Source: Prevotella sp. (GTDB lineage: Bacteria > Bacillota_I > Bacilli_A > ML615J-28 > CAG-313). Taken from it: a DNA stretch of 64,000 nt. Of this stretch, positions 41,878 through 51,244 are shown in pieces. The stretch is from contig JAMPDF010000003.1 of NCBI GenBank assembly GCA_023665755.1, positions 200,572 through 264,571 of the forward strand. The letters run 5' to 3'. Position 1 is the stretch's first letter. Each line of letters opens with the position of its first letter. Both the position numbers and the translations under genes were made by a program. The notes under the pieces were generated by a model, which was not told the DNA's origin, searched no databases, and saw nothing but the letters and a program-made list of their open reading frames with translations.

Positions 41878-42626
41878 GTGTTCACCCCCAAATAAGAATA
41901 CAAAATCTTATAAAAAGCATAAGGTTCATCCACAAAAGGAAAGTGTCCCGCTTTTTGAATGGTGACTAATCCACTATGTTTTATCAAACGATTCATTTTC
42001 ATACCTTCTTCATATGGTGTAGTCCTATCTTCTTTTCCCCAAATGAGGAGAGTATCCACATCAATTTGTTTTAAATCGGGTTCTAAGAATTCATTTACCA
42101 CATAAGATAACGTTTGTTTTAAAATCGGTGTTGCATTTTGATAATCTGAACTTCCACTATGTGTGACTAATCTTTGATAGCTACTTACATTTTTAGTGAG
42201 CTTATACCATTTTTTTTGGAGTTTATACTTATAAATCTTGAGTTTGGTTTTGAAATGTCCCTTTGGTTTTATCCCTGCACTATCAACTAAGATAAGCTGT
42301 TTGACATCTTTATACCGACTCGTATATCGAATGGCCATTCTACCACCAAATGAGTGCCCCAAAAGAATAGGAGTAGAAATCTCTAATTGTTCTATAAAGG
42401 TGCGAAGAAACAAAACGTAGTCATCTAAATGATAGGCATGTGACGGTTCTTCACTTTTACCAAACCCTGGTAAATCGATACGATAAACGGTATACTTTGT
42501 CTCAATACCTTTAGCTAAATATTCAAATACTTGACTACTACTTCCCCATCCATGTAATAAAATGATGGGTGGGCCTATACCCGTTTTTTCATAATATATT
42601 TTTTTGTGATCATATGCAAAATACAT
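41874..42626 (-). CDS. Alpha/beta hydrolase
   Basis: 250 residues. The oxyanion loop LLHGWGSSSQVFEY, the nucleophile elbow LLGHSFGGRMAIRY (Ser about 94), the acid Asp in LLIWGKEDRTTPYEEG and the His of KAGHFPFVDEP form a complete triad. It is cytosolic. The family covers many esterases and C-C hydrolases, so the substrate is not predictable. It is first of the three-gene unit hydrolase-murF-ddl, with overlapping ends, which hints at a cell-envelope link. GAGGGGACTAT lies before the ATG. Confidence 0.88.
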   Translation of the reverse strand: MYFAYDHKKIYYEKTGIGPPIILLHGWGSSSQVFEYLAKGIETKYTVYRIDLPGFGKSEEPSHAYHLDDYVLFLRTFIEQLEISTPILLGHSFGGRMAIRYTSRYKDVKQLILVDSAGIKPKGHFKTKLKIYKYKLQKKWYKLTKNVSSYQRLVTHSGSSDYQNATPILKQTLSYVVNEFLEPDLKQIDVDTLLIWGKEDRTTPYEEGMKMNRLIKHSGLVTIQKAGHFPFVDEPYAFYKILYSYLGVNT

Positions 42627-42722
42627 ATAGTCCCCTCTTTCTTTTTATTTTATTCAAAGATCAATAATAAAATGAATGAATATTGAATAAACTATTACTA
42701 GATTGAAAGAGTGAGGTAATAT

Positions 42723-43388
42723 ATGTATTTAGATCAACACTATCCTTTTGAGATGGTACCCTTAAATTATCCCTTAACAGGGTTTGATGATTTTCTTGAT
42801 TTTCAAACCATGAGTATTCATTATAATCAGATTTATAAAGAATACATTGATGATTTGAATCACTTATTAGAAAATGAAAAGAATTTACAAAATTTAACGT
42901 TAGATGAAATTTTATTTAATCCTACTTATTTGCCCGCAGCCAAAAGAGAAAGTATTATACATGCGGCAAACGGCGTATACAATCACCAAGTCATTTTTCA
43001 ATCAATGAATCCAAATCCAGTGATGATGGTATCTGTAGAATTAAAGAATGCGATTGAAAAAAAATATCATTCTATGCGAGAATTTTATCAAGAGTTTAAA
43101 AAGGCTTGTTTATCCCTTGGTAGTTGCGGATTTGTTTTCTTGGTTTGTGATGAGCATGGTGATGTGCATATTGAAAAAATATTAGGTAGTGCAACGACAG
43201 TTCCACTGAATCTTTGTCCCATTCTTGGCATTGACTTATATGAACATGCTTATTATTTAAATTACAAACACAATATTAAAGCATACGTAGAACAATGGAT
43301 GAAGTATATTTGTTTTGATTATGCCAATCAAGAATATGATTTTTGTTTAAAAGCAATTCAAAGTGAAAAAGAGCAACCCAAAAGTTGA
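42723..43388 (+). CDS. Fe/Mn superoxide dismutase homologue with altered active site
   Basis: 221 residues. The four metal ligands of the family are kept: His in MSIHYNQIYKEY (about 31), His in NGVYNHQVIF (about 86), and Asp and His in LGIDLYEHAYYLNY (about 176 and 180). The hydrogen-bonding Gln is missing at both known positions: the Fe-type AAQVWNH is ANGVYNH here, and the Mn-type ANQDSPL is SATTVPL. The helix His cluster HHxxHH is IHYNQIY. Length and domain order are normal. It may have changed activity. The gene is monocistronic. Confidence 0.8.
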   Translation: MYLDQHYPFEMVPLNYPLTGFDDFLDFQTMSIHYNQIYKEYIDDLNHLLENEKNLQNLTLDEILFNPTYLPAAKRESIIHAANGVYNHQVIFQSMNPNPVMMVSVELKNAIEKKYHSMREFYQEFKKACLSLGSCGFVFLVCDEHGDVHIEKILGSATTVPLNLCPILGIDLYEHAYYLNYKHNIKAYVEQWMKYICFDYANQEYDFCLKAIQSEKEQPKS

Positions 43389-43407
43389 TTTATACTTGTA
43401 AAAAACA

Positions 43408-43445
43408 AAAAGACTCCTATTGAATATATCAATAGGAGTCTTTTC
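43408..43445. terminator. Bidirectional terminator between sod-like gene and suf operon
   Basis: AAAGACTCCTATTGA / TCAATAGGAGTCTTT, with A and T runs on both sides, serves both convergent units. Confidence 0.85.
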
Positions 43446-43462
43446 AATTCCTCTTTTATTTT

Positions 43463-44890
43463 TTATCCAATTGAATTCTTCATTTCAAGTTTAATCAATT
43501 GATTGAGTTCAACTGCATATTCCATTGGAAGTTCTTTTGCAAATGGTTCAATAAATCCCATTACAATCATTTCCGTTGCTTGTTCTTCTGTTAAACCTCT
43601 ACTCATGAGATAAAACAATTGTTCTTCACTCACCTTTGAAACAGTGGCTTCGTGCTCAATATAAGACGTATCATTTTCTACGATATTTGTTGGGATAGTA
43701 TCACTTGTTGAAATATCATCTAAAATAATCGTATCGCATTCCACATGACTTTTTGCATTTGTCGCCTTTTTGGTATGTTTCACAAGACCACGGTAGTTGA
43801 CTTTTCCTCCACCACGACAAATGGATTTGGAAATAATTTGACTGGTTGTATTAGGTGCTAAATGAATCATTTTCGCACCAGTATCTTGAATTTGACCTGG
43901 TCCTGCAAAGGCAATTGAAATCGTTGTTCCTTTTGCACCTTCTCCAGCAAGAATACATGCGGGATACTTCATATTGATATTAGAACCAATGTTACCATCA
44001 ATCCATTCCATATGGCCACCTGCTTCTACATAAGTTCTTTTGGTTACCAAGTTGATAATGTTATTAGACCAATTTTGAACAGTAGAATATCTACAATATG
44101 CATTTTTTCCAACATAGATTTCAACTACTGCCGCATGTAAAGAGTCTTTCGAATATTGTGGGGCAGTGCATCCTTCTACATAATGAACACTAGCCTCATC
44201 ATCGACAATAATCAATGTGCGTTCAAATTGCCCCATTTGTTCCGTGTTGATTCTAAAATAAGACTGTAATGGTTTATCTAATTTTACACCTTTAGGCACA
44301 TAAATAAATGATCCACCACTCCACACGGCTGTATTCAGTGATGCAAACATATTATCGGTAGCAGGTACTACTTTCGCAAAATAGGCTTTGACCAATTCTG
44401 GATACTGTCTCACAGCGGTATCTGTATCACAGAAAATAACCCCTTTTTGTTCTAATTCTTGAATGGTATTGTGATAAACCACTTCTGATTCAAACTGAGT
44501 TGAAACACCTGCTAAATACTTTTGTTCTGCTTCTCGAATGCCTAATTTATCAAAAGTATCTTTAATAGCCTTAGGCACATCATCCCAACTACTTTCTGTT
44601 TTTTGACTAGACTTAATATAGTATATATATTCATCAAAAGTAACACTAGACAAATCAGGTCCAAAAGAAGGCCATTTCATTTTAGCAAATTCACGATAAG
44701 CCTTTACCCGAATATCTAACATCCAGTCAGGTTCATTTTTCATTTTAGAAATCAATCGTACTACATCTTCATTGATGCCACGACCTGTATCAAATACATT
44801 TTCTACATCCGTTTTAAAACCATATTTATAATCCCCAACTATATGGTTGATATCTTGATTTTGATCACTCATCTTCTTGTTCTCCTTCAT
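43463..44890 (-). CDS. sufB: Fe-S cluster scaffold protein SufB
   Basis: 475 residues. SufB with SufC and SufD forms the scaffold on which Fe-S clusters are built. The sequence has the family features: FIYVPKGVKLDKPLQSYFRI, VDDEASVHYVEGCTAPQYSK and the conserved Cys of SKSICRGGGKVNYRGLVKH, ending with FYLMSRGLTEEQATEMIVMG. The length is standard. Its start overlaps sufU by 26 nt. It is the last gene of the suf operon. Confidence 0.97.
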   Translation of the reverse strand: MKENKKMSDQNQDINHIVGDYKYGFKTDVENVFDTGRGINEDVVRLISKMKNEPDWMLDIRVKAYREFAKMKWPSFGPDLSSVTFDEYIYYIKSSQKTESSWDDVPKAIKDTFDKLGIREAEQKYLAGVSTQFESEVVYHNTIQELEQKGVIFCDTDTAVRQYPELVKAYFAKVVPATDNMFASLNTAVWSGGSFIYVPKGVKLDKPLQSYFRINTEQMGQFERTLIIVDDEASVHYVEGCTAPQYSKDSLHAAVVEIYVGKNAYCRYSTVQNWSNNIINLVTKRTYVEAGGHMEWIDGNIGSNINMKYPACILAGEGAKGTTISIAFAGPGQIQDTGAKMIHLAPNTTSQIISKSICRGGGKVNYRGLVKHTKKATNAKSHVECDTIILDDISTSDTIPTNIVENDTSYIEHEATVSKVSEEQLFYLMSRGLTEEQATEMIVMGFIEPFAKELPMEYAVELNQLIKLEMKNSIG

Positions 44891-45311
44891 CTCCTAGAAG
44901 TAATGCCCCCGCAGCACGCCAAGCAAGTGTAGCACATTTTGCTCTTGGAGGAAAATTATGAATATTAACATATACAATTGCATCTTCTAAACGATCTTCA
45001 TCTTCTGGCATATTGCCTTTGATAAGTTCATAAAAGTCATCTATAATTTCATTGGCCTCTTCTATTGTTTTTCCAATTAATACTTCACTCATCACAGAAG
45101 CGGATGAACAGCAAATGACACATCCTGTTCCATCATGTCTTACGTCTACAATGACGTTATCTTTTACATTCACTTGAATCGTCACATCATCACCACAAGA
45201 TGGATTTTTCAAATGCAAAGTTTTATATCCTTCAATGAGTCCTTTATTTCTTGGATATTTTCTATGCTCATTGATAACTTGATTATATAAATCTGAAATA
45301 TGATTTTGCAT
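44865..45311 (-). CDS. sufU: SufU sulfur-transfer/zinc protein
   Basis: 148 residues from ATG 45311, preceded by GAGGAG inside the sufS end; the longer frame to 45425 lies in sufS. SufU takes persulfide sulfur from SufS and passes it to SufBCD. The zinc and sulfur ligands are visible: Cys in LKNPSCGDDVTIQV with its Asp, Cys in GTGCVICCSSASVM and Cys in PRAKCATLAW. The extra Cys of CVICC is an unusual addition. The stop lies within sufB. Confidence 0.95.
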   Translation of the reverse strand: MQNHISDLYNQVINEHRKYPRNKGLIEGYKTLHLKNPSCGDDVTIQVNVKDNVIVDVRHDGTGCVICCSSASVMSEVLIGKTIEEANEIIDDFYELIKGNMPEDEDRLEDAIVYVNIHNFPPRAKCATLAWRAAGALLLGDEGEQEDE

Positions 45312-45312
45312 A

Positions 45313-46521
45313 TTACCACTCCTCAAAATAAGCTGCTGCTGCTTTAACAGCTTCCACAAATTGATCAATATCTTGATAATCATTATATATATATATGCAA
45401 GCGCGAAGTGTAGCCACACATTCAAGCCATTTGGTAATCAGTTGTGCACAATGATGCCCTGCTCTGAGTGCTACATGATGTTCATCAAAAATGGTGGCGG
45501 CATCATGTGGATGAGCTTTATTGATATTAAACGTAATGATAGCCGTTTCCGCAGTAGGGTTATATATGGTAATACCTGGGATATCTTTTAATTTTTCTCT
45601 TGCATATGCTAACAGTGCTTGTTCATGAACATGAATGTTTTCATACCCAATTGATTCAATGTACTCAATAGCCGCTTTAAAAGCAATGGCCTCCGCAACA
45701 GGTGGTGTACCTGTTTCAAATTTAAATGGTGGATCTTTAGGTATCGCGTCAAACTTTTCTACAATATCAATCATATCCCCACCAAATTCAATCGGATGCA
45801 TTTGTTTTAAATACTTATATTTGCCATATAAGATTCCAAAACCAGTTGGTCCCATCATCTTATGAGCAGAAAAAGCAAGAAAATCACAATCTAATTCCTT
45901 CACATCAATTTTCATATGTGGTACAGCTTGAGCTGCATCTACTACTACAATCGCACCCACTTCATGAGCAAGAGCTATGATTTCTTTGATGGGTGTAATA
46001 TAGCCCATTACATTAGAAACATAAGTCAAAGCTACGACTTTTGTTTTGGGTGAAAGCACCTTTTGAAATGCATCTACAGTGATTCTTCCAGTTGAATCTA
46101 ACTCTACATATTTGAGTATACATTTATTTTCTTTGGCAATCTCCATCCAAGGTAGCACATTACTATGATGCTCTAATTCAGAAGTAATAATCTCATCTCC
46201 TTCTTGAAGAAGATATCTACCATATCCTAATGCCACCATATTGAGTCCATTACTTGCGCCTTTTGTAAAAACAATTTCTTTTTCTTTGGCATTTAAGAAT
46301 TTTGCCGTTAATGTCCTTGTTTCTTCATATTCTAACGTAGCTTGATAACTCAGTTGGTATACTCCTCTGTTGACATTAACCCCATAATTGTTGTAATACT
46401 CATTCATTTTATCTATGACACAATTCGGTTTTAAAGCAGTTGCACCAGTATCAAGATATGCAAGCTCTGGGTGATACTTTAAAACGGGAAAATCTTTTTT
46501 TACATCAAGCAATTTGTCCAT
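45313..46521 (-). CDS. sufS: Cysteine desulfurase SufS
   Basis: 402 residues, PLP-dependent. Residues LAYLDTGATALKPNCVIDKM begin the fold; the PLP Lys is in FLAFSAHKMMGPTGFGILYG (about residue 225), the His of ELEHHSNVLPW stacks on the cofactor, and the catalytic Cys is in ALRAGHHCAQL (about 360). It removes sulfur from cysteine and hands it to SufU. It lies between sufD and sufU, which follows by one base. Confidence 0.96.
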   Translation of the reverse strand: MDKLLDVKKDFPVLKYHPELAYLDTGATALKPNCVIDKMNEYYNNYGVNVNRGVYQLSYQATLEYEETRTLTAKFLNAKEKEIVFTKGASNGLNMVALGYGRYLLQEGDEIITSELEHHSNVLPWMEIAKENKCILKYVELDSTGRITVDAFQKVLSPKTKVVALTYVSNVMGYITPIKEIIALAHEVGAIVVVDAAQAVPHMKIDVKELDCDFLAFSAHKMMGPTGFGILYGKYKYLKQMHPIEFGGDMIDIVEKFDAIPKDPPFKFETGTPPVAEAIAFKAAIEYIESIGYENIHVHEQALLAYAREKLKDIPGITIYNPTAETAIITFNINKAHPHDAATIFDEHHVALRAGHHCAQLITKWLECVATLRACIYIYNDYQDIDQFVEAVKAAAAYFEEW

Positions 46522-46542
46522 CTGCTTTAACTCCTTTCTTTT

Positions 46543-47304
46543 TTACTTTTCACCAAGTAAGTATAGTGAAAATTCTTTTTCAATTCTATGTTTTAAATCC
46601 TGATTATGAATATGGTCTAAAATGGGTTGAACATATCCCATAACGATAATTTTAGATGCTTCTTCCTGGGTCATTCCCCTACTCATTAAATAGAATAAAT
46701 CTTCTTTATTAATGGAACCAATTGAACATGCATGGTTAGCTATTACATCATATTCATCTATATATAAATTGGGTAGGGCTTTAATCTTTGCCAATTTGGA
46801 TAAGGTTAATCCTTTCGTAGATTGATGGGCGATAGATTTGGAACAAGCTGTTTTAATGGTTGCGTTATTATTCAGTGTAATACTCGCTTGATCTTTAGCA
46901 ATAGCATAATTGGATAGACTACTTGAAGTATTTTGGCTTGAATGAAATATTTCTATCTTACTATCTAAGACTGCATCTTGTGTCGAAAGTAATAAATTCA
47001 TTACCTCAACCTCGGCGCCTTCTTCATCTAGATAAATATTTTGTGTTATCGTTGAAGATGCTTTTGATGTGACAATATTATAAATTTCAAGTTTCGCATT
47101 TTGTTGTAAATGTGCTTGTATACTATTTTGTGTAACACTATCCATCGTACAATCGAATGTGATGCAAGTTAAATGTGCATCTGGTTCTAAACTCACTTCC
47201 CCTTGATATACATCTGTTACTTCAATAAATAATATTTCTTGTTTTCCTTTTTCAATATGGATTTTTGTTTTATCTTGTACCTTTGTTTTAGTCATTTTTT
47301 TCAC
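46543..47304 (-). CDS. sufD: SufD-like Fe-S assembly protein (short form)
   Basis: 253 residues, shorter than the usual SufD of about 400, as only the beta-helix core and C-terminal helical part are kept: AEVEVMNLLLSTQDAVLD, SKSIAHQSTKGLTLSKLAKI, EYDVIANHACSIGSINKEDL and FYLMSRGMTQEEASKIIVMG. The last stretch mirrors the end of SufB. The conserved His of ANHACSIG is present. It completes the SufBCD complex. Its start overlaps sufC by 17 nt. Confidence 0.9.
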   Translation of the reverse strand: MKKMTKTKVQDKTKIHIEKGKQEILFIEVTDVYQGEVSLEPDAHLTCITFDCTMDSVTQNSIQAHLQQNAKLEIYNIVTSKASSTITQNIYLDEEGAEVEVMNLLLSTQDAVLDSKIEIFHSSQNTSSSLSNYAIAKDQASITLNNNATIKTACSKSIAHQSTKGLTLSKLAKIKALPNLYIDEYDVIANHACSIGSINKEDLFYLMSRGMTQEEASKIIVMGYVQPILDHIHNQDLKHRIEKEFSLYLLGEK

Positions 47305-48121
47305 CTAAAGCATTCTTGACTGCACATGTACCAATAATACCACCTGTTCTAGTTTCAATTGGTTCATCTTCTAAACCAAACTCATCTTTGACCCAGTCAT
47401 ATCCTTCTGTATCTATTTTACCAATGAGTTCTAAACCACCTGTAGTAACGATTTTACCTTGCATCAAGATATGTACTTTATCAATCGTAAGATAATCTAA
47501 CAGCCTTTCGTAGTGAGTAATTACAAGGGCACCAAAGTTTTCTGATTTCATAGCATTGACATTTTCACCAACAATACGAAGTGCATCTACATCAAGTCCT
47601 GAATCAATCTCATCTAATAGTGCAAATTTAGGCTGTAACATTTTCATTTGGAGGATTTCATTTCGCTTCTTTTCTCCTCCAGAAAATCCAACATTAACAT
47701 ATCGATGTGGCAAATCCTCTCTCATTTTAAGTTCTTTTGTTGCACGCTCAAAATTCTTAATGTATTTCATTAAGGAAAATTTTTGTCCCTTCTCACTTCT
47801 AGCATGAAGCGCTGCTTTGATAAAGTCAGAATTGGTTACACCTTCAATTTCACTTGGATATTGCATGGCCAAAAAAAGTCCCTTTCTACTTCTTTCATCT
47901 ACACTCATTTGAAGAACATCTTCTCCATCTAATAAAATTTGTCCTTGTGTAACTTCATATTTATAATGTCCCATTAAAGTAGAAACCAGAGTAGATTTCC
48001 CTGTACCATTAGGTCCCATGATGACATGAAACTCACCTGTGTTCATTTCAAGGTTAACTCCTTTTAAAATTTCTTTTCCTTCTACACTGACATGTAAATC
48101 AATAATTTGTAATTTTGACAT
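47288..48121 (-). CDS. sufC: Fe-S assembly ATPase SufC
   Basis: 277 residues from ATG 48121 (GAGGTG 6 nt upstream). An ABC-type ATPase with Walker A VIMGPNGTGKSTLVSTLMG, signature VGFSGGEKKRNEILQM, Walker B FALLDEIDSGLDVDAL and the switch His in ALVITHYERLL. It powers conformational change in SufBCD. A C-terminal extension of about 25 residues (ETRTGGIIGTCAVKNALGEK) goes beyond the common 250-residue form. It is the first gene of the operon. Confidence 0.96.
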   Translation of the reverse strand: MSKLQIIDLHVSVEGKEILKGVNLEMNTGEFHVIMGPNGTGKSTLVSTLMGHYKYEVTQGQILLDGEDVLQMSVDERSRKGLFLAMQYPSEIEGVTNSDFIKAALHARSEKGQKFSLMKYIKNFERATKELKMREDLPHRYVNVGFSGGEKKRNEILQMKMLQPKFALLDEIDSGLDVDALRIVGENVNAMKSENFGALVITHYERLLDYLTIDKVHILMQGKIVTTGGLELIGKIDTEGYDWVKDEFGLEDEPIETRTGGIIGTCAVKNALGEKND

Positions 48122-48190
48122 ATATAACACCTCATTTTAACATCTTTTTGCTAAATATATAAATTTAAGTTATGTTTCCTCTAATATATT

Positions 48191-48196
48191 ATTATA
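48191..48196 (-). promoter_or_regulatory. Extended -10 element of the suf operon
   Basis: On the minus strand TGGTATAAT has an extended -10 form. The -35 region is weak, and no operator palindrome is clear. Confidence 0.5.
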
Positions 48197-48256
48197 CCAT
48201 TATTTGAAAATTTACACTAGTAAAATGAAAAAAAAGTATTGAGAGTATGGAAATAG

Positions 48257-48285
48257 CAAAAAGGTGTGGAAACCCACACCCTTTC
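48257..48285 (-). terminator. Terminator after the small lipoprotein gene
   Basis: GGGTGTGG-GTTT-CCACACC followed by five Ts in the minus direction, 15 nt past the stop. Confidence 0.85.
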
Positions 48286-48298
48286 TTACTTTGGTTAA

Positions 48299-48688
48299 TT
48301 AAGCAAAATCTTTCATGCCTTGTTCTGTTCCATAGTAAAGCCATTTACCAGATTGCTTTACACCAGGTTTTTCAGCTTGTTTTTCAGCATATTCTTTTAC
48401 TGCATCAAATGAATCTTTTGCTTGTGCTTTTTCTTTGAATAAAATTACTGTTACAGATTCAACTTTATCATTTTCTGCTTTCTTAGTAGCAACTAAAACA
48501 GTTTCAACACCTTCAACCTTTAAAAGTCTTAATGCTGCAGGGATAATGGTACCATCAGCAACAACAGTGTAACCTTTGTCTTCTAATTTTTGTTTTGCAG
48601 CAGGTGCATCTTTAGGCGCACATGCAGTTAAAGTAAGTAGAGCCATTAAAACGATAGCTAAACTAGATAATCTTAAAGCTTTCTTCAT
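48299..48688 (-). CDS. Small lipoprotein
   Basis: 129 residues from ATG 48688 (GGAGGAAATAGAA upstream). The signal peptide SSLAIVLMALLTLTAC ends in the lipobox Cys24. The mature domain (APAAKQKLEDKGYTVVADGT, ending KQSGKWLYYGTEQGMKDF) is short with no named family. It is probably tethered to the outer membrane face of the cell. The gene is single, with its own terminator, between the suf and rnf clusters. Confidence 0.78.
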   Translation of the reverse strand: MKKALRLSSLAIVLMALLTLTACAPKDAPAAKQKLEDKGYTVVADGTIIPAALRLLKVEGVETVLVATKKAENDKVESVTVILFKEKAQAKDSFDAVKEYAEKQAEKPGVKQSGKWLYYGTEQGMKDFA

Positions 48689-48785
48689 TTCTATTTCCTC
48701 CATATTTAAAAACTTTACAGAAACATTATATCACGTTTTTTATATTTTATCAATAAAAGTTAAAATAGAATGCATTTTTTTATGT

Positions 48786-49580
48786 CTAGATAGCAAGTCC
48801 TGGCTTTATTTTAATCCATAAGGCAACAAGTTCATTGTTTCGTATTACGACAATCACATCAGTCATCACTTCAATGGCTTCATCTAATACTGTTGATTTT
48901 CTTTCTCCTGCGACAAGCCATCCAGAGCGATTATCATAATAAATGTCTTGATTTTTTAGAGCCTGAATGACTGTCTTTTGCGTAAGCTCAAATCCAACTG
49001 CTTGAATTTTAATTTTCCCTTTTTTAGCCATAGGAGACTTCAAGTGTTTTTTATACCAAATGGATTTAGGCATCACACCACAAATACCCACTAATTCTTG
49101 ATTATACCCTTTGAATTCTAATCCTGCAAAACTAACCCCTACAGTCAAAATGATGGCATTTTCATTAGCAAGACCAAATGAAAAATGTTCTTCATTATAA
49201 TTGGGCACTTTATCAATAATTTGATCTGTTAATTCATAACTCCACTCTAATTGAACTGTACGATTTAATTCTATTCCTTGATAGGATTGTAATCTTTTGA
49301 TATAAGCAACGATTTCTTTGGTTTCTTTGTCATAATTATAGATGCGCTTTGTATTTTGAATTTTGGAAAAATAACTATTATACCAACTTCCAATAGGAAA
49401 TAACACAATTAGAACCAACATTAAAATAAAGTAAACTATATGAAACTCATTTCCCCATCTGATTTTAAGATAGATTGTACCTACTAATAATATACAAGCA
49501 AATATAGTATTGATAATAGGAATGATTTTGTTTGGTTTATTTTTTCTTAAATTTTCTTCTTTCACTTTTGGATTGTTCAT
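48786..49580 (-). CDS. Hypothetical membrane protein
   Basis: 264 residues from ATG 49580, chosen because AAGGAGGCAAAT precedes it; the longer frame to 49679 is inside apbE. Two adjacent membrane helices (IIPIINTIFACILLVGTIYL and IVYFILMLVLIVLFPIGSWY) are followed by a soluble cytosolic-type domain with FSFGLANENAIILTVGVSF. I do not recognise the family. It is directly downstream of apbE (10 nt) and thus at the end of the rnf-linked gene run. Confidence 0.72.
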   Translation of the reverse strand: MNNPKVKEENLRKNKPNKIIPIINTIFACILLVGTIYLKIRWGNEFHIVYFILMLVLIVLFPIGSWYNSYFSKIQNTKRIYNYDKETKEIVAYIKRLQSYQGIELNRTVQLEWSYELTDQIIDKVPNYNEEHFSFGLANENAIILTVGVSFAGLEFKGYNQELVGICGVMPKSIWYKKHLKSPMAKKGKIKIQAVGFELTQKTVIQALKNQDIYYDNRSGWLVAGERKSTVLDEAIEVMTDVIVVIRNNELVALWIKIKPGLAI

Positions 49581-49590
49581 ATTTGCCTCC

Positions 49591-50646
49591 TTAGCATTGA
49601 TAATCTTGAAAATGGGTTGAATAATGAATTTGATAATTTGCATCGATCCACATCGCCTCGGTTTGTTCCAATTCCGCAATAAGTGCCATTCCTTCTTCTA
49701 AACTTAGATTAAATAAAGCAGTTGAAAGAGCATCCGCCATGCCAGAATGAGGACTCACCACAGTTACGGATACAAATGTATCATTTGGCATTAAAGTAAT
49801 CGGTGATATGATATGATGATATTGTTTTCCATTCACTGTGAAATACCTTTGATAAGAGCCACTTGTGACTACTGCGAAATTTCGGATCGATACTATTTCT
49901 ATTTGTGACTGACTACTGGATGAATCAGGATTTTGAATTCCTACATTCCACTGACTGCCATCAGGTTTCAAGCCAAGCACTCTAATGTTTCCTCCTGCAT
50001 TGATTACATAAGGGATTTCACCATCTTTGGTCAAATATGTTGCAATTTGTTCAGTTGCAAAACCTTTAGCAATCGCACCCACATCTATAGACATTCCCTC
50101 TTCTTTTAAAAATATGGTTTGATTGGCTTCATCTATAATAATATTATCTATATTGGTATGAAGATTTGCTTGTTCTAACTCTTGCATAGAAGGAATGGTT
50201 GCAAGTTCTGGATAATCCATGGCAAAACTTCTTGCTTCGTGCCAAAGAGATAAAACAGGTCCCATTGCAATATTCATCATTTGATGACTTTTTTCATACA
50301 TATCTTTTGCATATACAATTAAATCAATAATTTTTTGATCTACTTGCACTGGTTGTTTACCCGCTTGTTGATTCACAGTATACAAATTATTCACACCTTG
50401 ATATGCATAATAGATATCATAAAGTTGATTGTATTCTTGAAGTAGCTTTTCTATTTGTCTGTTTTTTTCAATAAAAGTAGATTCTTGTTTTTCATATCCT
50501 ATAATGGTAATGATGGTATCAAAATATTCGAAATACGTTTTACTATATTGTTTATCTTTTGAAAAAGCACATTGACAACTTGTACATACAAAAATGCTCA
50601 AAAATCCAACCCATAAATAGGCCATTTTGTTTATTTTTAAGCGCAT
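49591..50646 (-). CDS. apbE: FAD:protein FMN transferase (ApbE), lipoprotein
   Basis: 351 residues. It has a lipoprotein-type signal (LWVGFLSIFVCTSCQC), so it works on the outer side of the membrane. ApbE transfers FMN from FAD to a Thr in target proteins. Family marks: VNQQAGKQPVQVDQKIIDLI, SIDVGAIAKGFATEQIA, VINAGGNIRVLGLKPDG and the metal site VVSPHSGMADALSTALF. Its likely targets, RnfG and RnfD, are encoded upstream in the same cluster. It may have its own transcript, since a hairpin lies at 50669-50691 before it. Confidence 0.94.
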   Translation of the reverse strand: MRLKINKMAYLWVGFLSIFVCTSCQCAFSKDKQYSKTYFEYFDTIITIIGYEKQESTFIEKNRQIEKLLQEYNQLYDIYYAYQGVNNLYTVNQQAGKQPVQVDQKIIDLIVYAKDMYEKSHQMMNIAMGPVLSLWHEARSFAMDYPELATIPSMQELEQANLHTNIDNIIIDEANQTIFLKEEGMSIDVGAIAKGFATEQIATYLTKDGEIPYVINAGGNIRVLGLKPDGSQWNVGIQNPDSSSSQSQIEIVSIRNFAVVTSGSYQRYFTVNGKQYHHIISPITLMPNDTFVSVTVVSPHSGMADALSTALFNLSLEEGMALIAELEQTEAMWIDANYQIHYSTHFQDYQC

Positions 50647-50740
50647 TCTTAGACTCCTTTAATATAAAAATAAGAGGATTACTCCTCTTACTATTGTAAC
50701 GAATTTAGATACAATTGTCAAATGCTTGGCAATATCTAAC

Positions 50741-51244
50741 TCATTCATGAAAAATGTTTTGAGTATATTTCAATACAAGAATAGCCAAAAGACCAACACC
50801 TATCCCAGAAATGACTCCAGTAATCACAAGAATAGGTAAATAATAGATTATCTCTTTGGTACTCATAATCAAAATAGCTACACCAATTTGCCCCATATTG
50901 TGCATTACTGCTCCTACAATACTGATAGTAATAGCATGAAATGAAGTATACTTTTTAAGTAAAATCATTGTCAATAAACTCAGTATTGCACCAACAAGGC
51001 TATAGGATAGTGTTACAACCGTTCCAAATAACAAAGCTGAAAGAAATACTCTTAAAATAGATGCTATAATGGCTTCTTTTATACCTAATCGATATAATAC
51101 ATAAATGGTGGCAATATTAGCTAATCCTAGTTTAATACCTGGAATAGTAACCACGATAGGAATCAATGAATCTACATAGGATAGGACTAATGAAAGACCA
51201 ATCATAATGGATAAAATAGCAAATCTTTTGGTTTCTTTTTTCAT
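50741..51244 (-). CDS. Gx transporter/HepI-like membrane protein
   Basis: 167 residues with five to six helices. The sequence LSYVDSLIPIVVTIPGIKLG, then LANIATIYVLYRLGIKEAII, matches the Hpre_diP_synt_I/Gx family. That family name comes from an old link to heptaprenyl diphosphate synthase. Such proteins are often encoded beside NusG-II proteins, ApbE and Rnf; a transport role for a cofactor precursor is possible but unproven. The start overlaps the NusG-II gene by 4 nt. Confidence 0.85.
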   Translation of the reverse strand: MKKETKRFAILSIMIGLSLVLSYVDSLIPIVVTIPGIKLGLANIATIYVLYRLGIKEAIIASILRVFLSALLFGTVVTLSYSLVGAILSLLTMILLKKYTSFHAITISIVGAVMHNMGQIGVAILIMSTKEIIYYLPILVITGVISGIGVGLLAILVLKYTQNIFHE

